NCBI GenBank assembly: GCA_035571515.1 | Contig: DATNCQ010000052.1 | Location: forward strand, 1-64,000 | DNA length: 64,000 nt | Reading direction: 5' to 3' | Source: Gp6-AA40 sp035571515 | Lineage (GTDB): Bacteria > Acidobacteriota > Vicinamibacteria > Vicinamibacterales > UBA2999 | Shown here: piece after piece, positions 61,691 through 64,000 of the stretch | Numbering within the stretch: the first letter of the stretch is position 1 | Layout: each line of letters starts with the position of its first letter | Program-made: the position numbers and the translations under genes | The notes under the pieces: generated by a model | The model's database searches: none | Seen by the model: only the letters and a program-made list of their open reading frames with translations | What the model was told of the DNA's origin: nothing

Positions 61691-63679
61691 GTGCGCAGCC
61701 CGCTTTCTCTCGCCCTTGGCGCCGCCGCGCTCGCGGTCGCGGCCGCAACCGCCGCGCCTTCGCTTGCTCCGCACGCGTTGGCCGCACAAGCGCAGCAGGC
61801 GACGCCGCCGCTCACGCCGGATATCCCGCCGCGCTTCGACGCGCCGGCGAGCGGCTACGACTACGTGAAGCGCGACGTCATGGTCGCGATGCGCGACGGC
61901 GTGAAGCTCCACACCGTCATCGTCGTGCCGAAGGGCGCGCGCAACGCCCCCATGCTCCTCACCCGCACGCCGTACAACGCGTCCGCGCGCGCGCAGCGCA
62001 CCCGCTCGCCCTACCTCGTCTCGACGCTGCCGCTCTTCGACGAGCTCTTCGCTGCCGACGGCTACATCCGCATCTACCAGGACGTGCGCGGCAAGTACGG
62101 CTCGGAAGGCGAATACGTGATGACGCGCCCGCTGCGCGGGCCGTTGAACGACAGCAAGGTCGATCACTCCACCGATGCCTACGACACGATCGACTGGCTC
62201 GTGAAGAACGTCCCCGAATCGAACGGGCGCGTCGGCATGGTCGGCAGCTCGTACGAAGGCTTCACGGTCGTGATGGCGCTCGTCAATCCGCATCCCGCGC
62301 TCAAGGCGGCCGTGCCCGAGAGCCCGATGATCGACGGCTGGATGGGCGACGATTGGTTCCACTACGGCGCGTTCCGCAACGTCAATCTCGACTACTTCAC
62401 GGAGCAGACGACGGTGAGGGGCGCCGGGGAGTCCGTGGTGCGTGGCGGCTACGACGACTACGAGAACTTCCGCCGCGCCGGGTCGACCGGCGACTGGGCG
62501 AAGGCCGCGGGCTTCGATCAGCTCCCGTGGTGGCGCAAGCTCACCGAGCACCCGTCCTACGACGCGTTCTGGAAGGAGCAGGCGCTCGACCGGACGATGG
62601 CGCAGCAGCCGCTGACGGTGCCGACCATCTGGCTGCAGGGCCTGTGGGACCAGGAGGACATGTGGGGCGCGATTCACGCCTTTACGGCCGTCGAGCCGAA
62701 GGATCGCGGCAACGACAAGAACTTCCTGATCATGGGGCCGTGGTTTCACAGCCAGATCAATCGTGAAGGCACCTCGCTCGGTCCGCTGCGCTGGGCGACC
62801 GACACCACGCTCGACGTCCGCCGCGACGTCATCAAGCCGTTCTTCGACCAGTACCTGAAGGAGGGGGCGCCGAAGGCGAACACGCCGCCGGTGCTGATCT
62901 ACAACACCGGCGAGAACCGCTGGGATCGCTTCACGTCGTGGCCGCTCGCGTGCGAGTCGGGATGCGCGTCGAAGTCGAAGCCGCTGTACCTCTTGCCCGG
63001 TTTCTCGCTGTCGTTCAACGCGCCGGCGGCCGCGCCGCAGTCCGCGGCGGGTTACGACGAGTACATCGCCGATCCGGCCAGGCCGGTCCCGTACACGCCG
63101 CGCCCCGTCCGCTTCAGCGACGGGGACGCCTGGCGCCGATGGCTCGTCGCCGATCAGCGGGCCGTCGACGGCCGCACCGACGTGCTGACCTACGTGATGC
63201 CGCCGCTGACAGAGGCCGTCAGGGTCGGCGGGCCCCCGGTCGTGCACCTCTTAGCATCGACGAGCGGCACCGACAGCGACTGGGTGGTGAAGCTGATCGA
63301 CGTCTACCCCGACGAGGTGGCGAGCCAGCCGGAGATGGGCGGCTATCAGCTCTCGATCGCGACCGACATCTTCCGCGGCCGCTACCGCGAGAGCTTCGAA
63401 CGCCCGCAGGCGATTGCGTCCAACACGCCGCTGGCCTACACGTTCGCGCTGCCGACGGTGAACCACGTCTTCAAGCCCGGCCATCGCATCATGGTGCAGG
63501 TGCAGTCGACGTTGTTCCCGCTCTACGACCGCAATCCGCAGACCTTCGTGCCGAACATCTTCTTCGCGAAGCCGGCGGATTACGTGAAGGCCACGCAGCG
63601 CATCTACCATGCGACCGGGCAGGCCAGCTACATCGACCTGCCGATTGTCGCGGCGGCGCCGGCCACGCGCACGCAATAG
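61691..63679 (+). CDS. CocE/NonD family hydrolase (X-Pro dipeptidyl-peptidase-like)
   Basis: A 662-residue secreted serine hydrolase with a signal peptide (MRSPLSLALGAAALAVAAAT). The start is a GTG 5 bases after GAGGAGG. The alpha/beta domain has the CocE/NonD signature: MVAMRDGVKLHTVIVVPKGA, GYIRIYQDVRGKYGSEGEY and nucleophile Ser in GMVGSSYEGF (about residue 190), then a helical cap and a C-terminal jelly-roll (PVVHLLASTSGTDSDWVVKLIDVYPD). Family members cleave esters, beta-lactam acyl groups or X-Pro peptides. It shares an operon with the cupin gene. Confidence 0.92.
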   Translation: MRSPLSLALGAAALAVAAATAAPSLAPHALAAQAQQATPPLTPDIPPRFDAPASGYDYVKRDVMVAMRDGVKLHTVIVVPKGARNAPMLLTRTPYNASARAQRTRSPYLVSTLPLFDELFAADGYIRIYQDVRGKYGSEGEYVMTRPLRGPLNDSKVDHSTDAYDTIDWLVKNVPESNGRVGMVGSSYEGFTVVMALVNPHPALKAAVPESPMIDGWMGDDWFHYGAFRNVNLDYFTEQTTVRGAGESVVRGGYDDYENFRRAGSTGDWAKAAGFDQLPWWRKLTEHPSYDAFWKEQALDRTMAQQPLTVPTIWLQGLWDQEDMWGAIHAFTAVEPKDRGNDKNFLIMGPWFHSQINREGTSLGPLRWATDTTLDVRRDVIKPFFDQYLKEGAPKANTPPVLIYNTGENRWDRFTSWPLACESGCASKSKPLYLLPGFSLSFNAPAAAPQSAAGYDEYIADPARPVPYTPRPVRFSDGDAWRRWLVADQRAVDGRTDVLTYVMPPLTEAVRVGGPPVVHLLASTSGTDSDWVVKLIDVYPDEVASQPEMGGYQLSIATDIFRGRYRESFERPQAIASNTPLAYTFALPTVNHVFKPGHRIMVQVQSTLFPLYDRNPQTFVPNIFFAKPADYVKATQRIYHATGQASYIDLPIVAAAPATRTQ

Positions 63680-63840
63680 GCGGTTCGTGTCGCCGGCAGG
63701 CCACAGTGGCAGGTGGCGTGGGTGAGCGGCACGAACCTGGCCATCATCGAGATGAACGTGATGGACGTGCCGCGGGCGACGTCAAACTGATTCCGCGCGC
63801 CCGAACGCGTCGAGCATTTCGTCCTCTGCCGGCGGTCTCA

Positions 63841-64000
63841 TCACACTGGAACCAGGGCCTCGCATTCGGCGGCCACCGACAGGAGCGCTTCGGTCCGGTG
63901 CCGGTGCCCGACCAGCTGAAGACCGCACGGCAAGCCGCCTGGCGTCGCACCGCACGGGATCGAGATCGCCGGGTGCCCGGTCACGTTGAACAGTTGCGTG
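63841..64000 (-). CDS. Amidase signature-family enzyme (3' end only)
   Basis: Read on the minus strand, the frame ends at 63841 and starts beyond the right edge. The visible 52 residues read TQLFNVTGHPAISIPCGATP, then GGLPCGLQLVGHRHRTEALL and end in a short Ala/Glu helix. FNxTGHPAxSxPCG and GLPxGLQLVG are the C-terminal signature of the amidase family (GatA and relatives). The Ser-Ser-Lys triad would lie outside the window. The gene is convergent with the hydrolase gene at 61691. Confidence 0.85.
   Translation of the reverse strand, partial: TQLFNVTGHPAISIPCGATPGGLPCGLQLVGHRHRTEALLSVAAECEALVPV

Noticed and set aside
63720..63790. Plus-strand fragment reading SGTNLAIIEMNVMDVPRATSN before a stop
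   Set aside because: It looks protein-like, but it is about 20 codons with no start or homology I can name; chance cannot be excluded.
63782..63841. 19-residue open frame (MRPPAEDEM...) overlapping the amidase stop by TGATG
   Set aside because: Very short, no Shine-Dalgarno seen, no recognised family; it could be a broken accessory gene but I cannot support it.

Overview
The window is 64 kb of high-GC, densely packed bacterial chromosome. It has many secreted enzymes, NHL beta-propellers, a protein kinase with C-terminal TPRs, an alternative complex III (ACIII) module, a PQQ dehydrogenase, DUF6152 and BACON-domain proteins. This gene content suggests an Acidobacteriota genome, probably class Vicinamibacteria. 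That is an inference from gene content; no rRNA or other taxonomic marker is present. I found no CRISPR array, tRNA, transposase or phage gene. Most long overlapping open frames are GC-driven antisense shadows.

Layout. 1-7.2 kb: a respiratory module on the minus strand (HemQ-like protein, small membrane protein, ActC, ActD, ActF, a cupredoxin and CtaD, which runs off the left edge). A short CoxII-like membrane hairpin is divergent on the plus strand. 7.2-18 kb: a phospholipase D-type enzyme, peptidase T, three secreted proteins, RecQ and two ABC-F ATPases. 18-23.2 kb: a BACON lipoprotein next to a tannase-like gene remnant, then a four-gene MacAB-like efflux operon. 23.3-30.7 kb: two NHL proteins, an ornithine-cyclodeaminase homologue, an FG-GAP protein, bactofilin, DoxX and a secreted metallo-beta-lactamase-fold protein. 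30.7-35.7 kb: the most unusual locus, a Ser/Thr kinase gene overlapping a RiPP-type B12 radical SAM gene, which overlaps a 28-residue lysine-rich peptide gene with its own strong Shine-Dalgarno. 36-49.5 kb: an MFS transporter, a secreted alpha/beta hydrolase, cytochrome c, a PQQ dehydrogenase, a dienelactone hydrolase, a hydrolase-LuxR fusion, MddA, HupE, a tandem NHL pair and an anchored paralogue pair member. 49.7-64 kb: an isoquinoline-oxidoreductase-like Mo enzyme, DUF6152, a deacetylase / 2-hydroxyacid dehydrogenase / MFS series, a double MBL protein, cytochrome c, cupin, CocE-type hydrolase and the 3' end of an amidase gene.

How the genes may work together. The left end is an electron-transfer chain: quinol oxidation by ACIII-like membrane subunits, a blue-copper carrier and haem-copper oxidase. 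The 37-43 kb and 49-64 kb regions look like periplasmic oxidation and hydrolysis of organic acids, alcohols and esters, with cytochromes c as electron acceptors and MHS-type symporters for uptake. The kinase / radical SAM / peptide operon at 30.8-35.2 kb is the best candidate for an undescribed system: the radical SAM family modifies ribosomal peptides, and the coupled lysine-rich peptide is the only small gene in the operon.

Intergenic spacers carry several families of inverted repeats. One motif is shared by two distant loci, GGCGGGTCC-type hairpins lie in three spacers, and a composite palindrome of about 260 bp lies at 35.8-36.1 kb.
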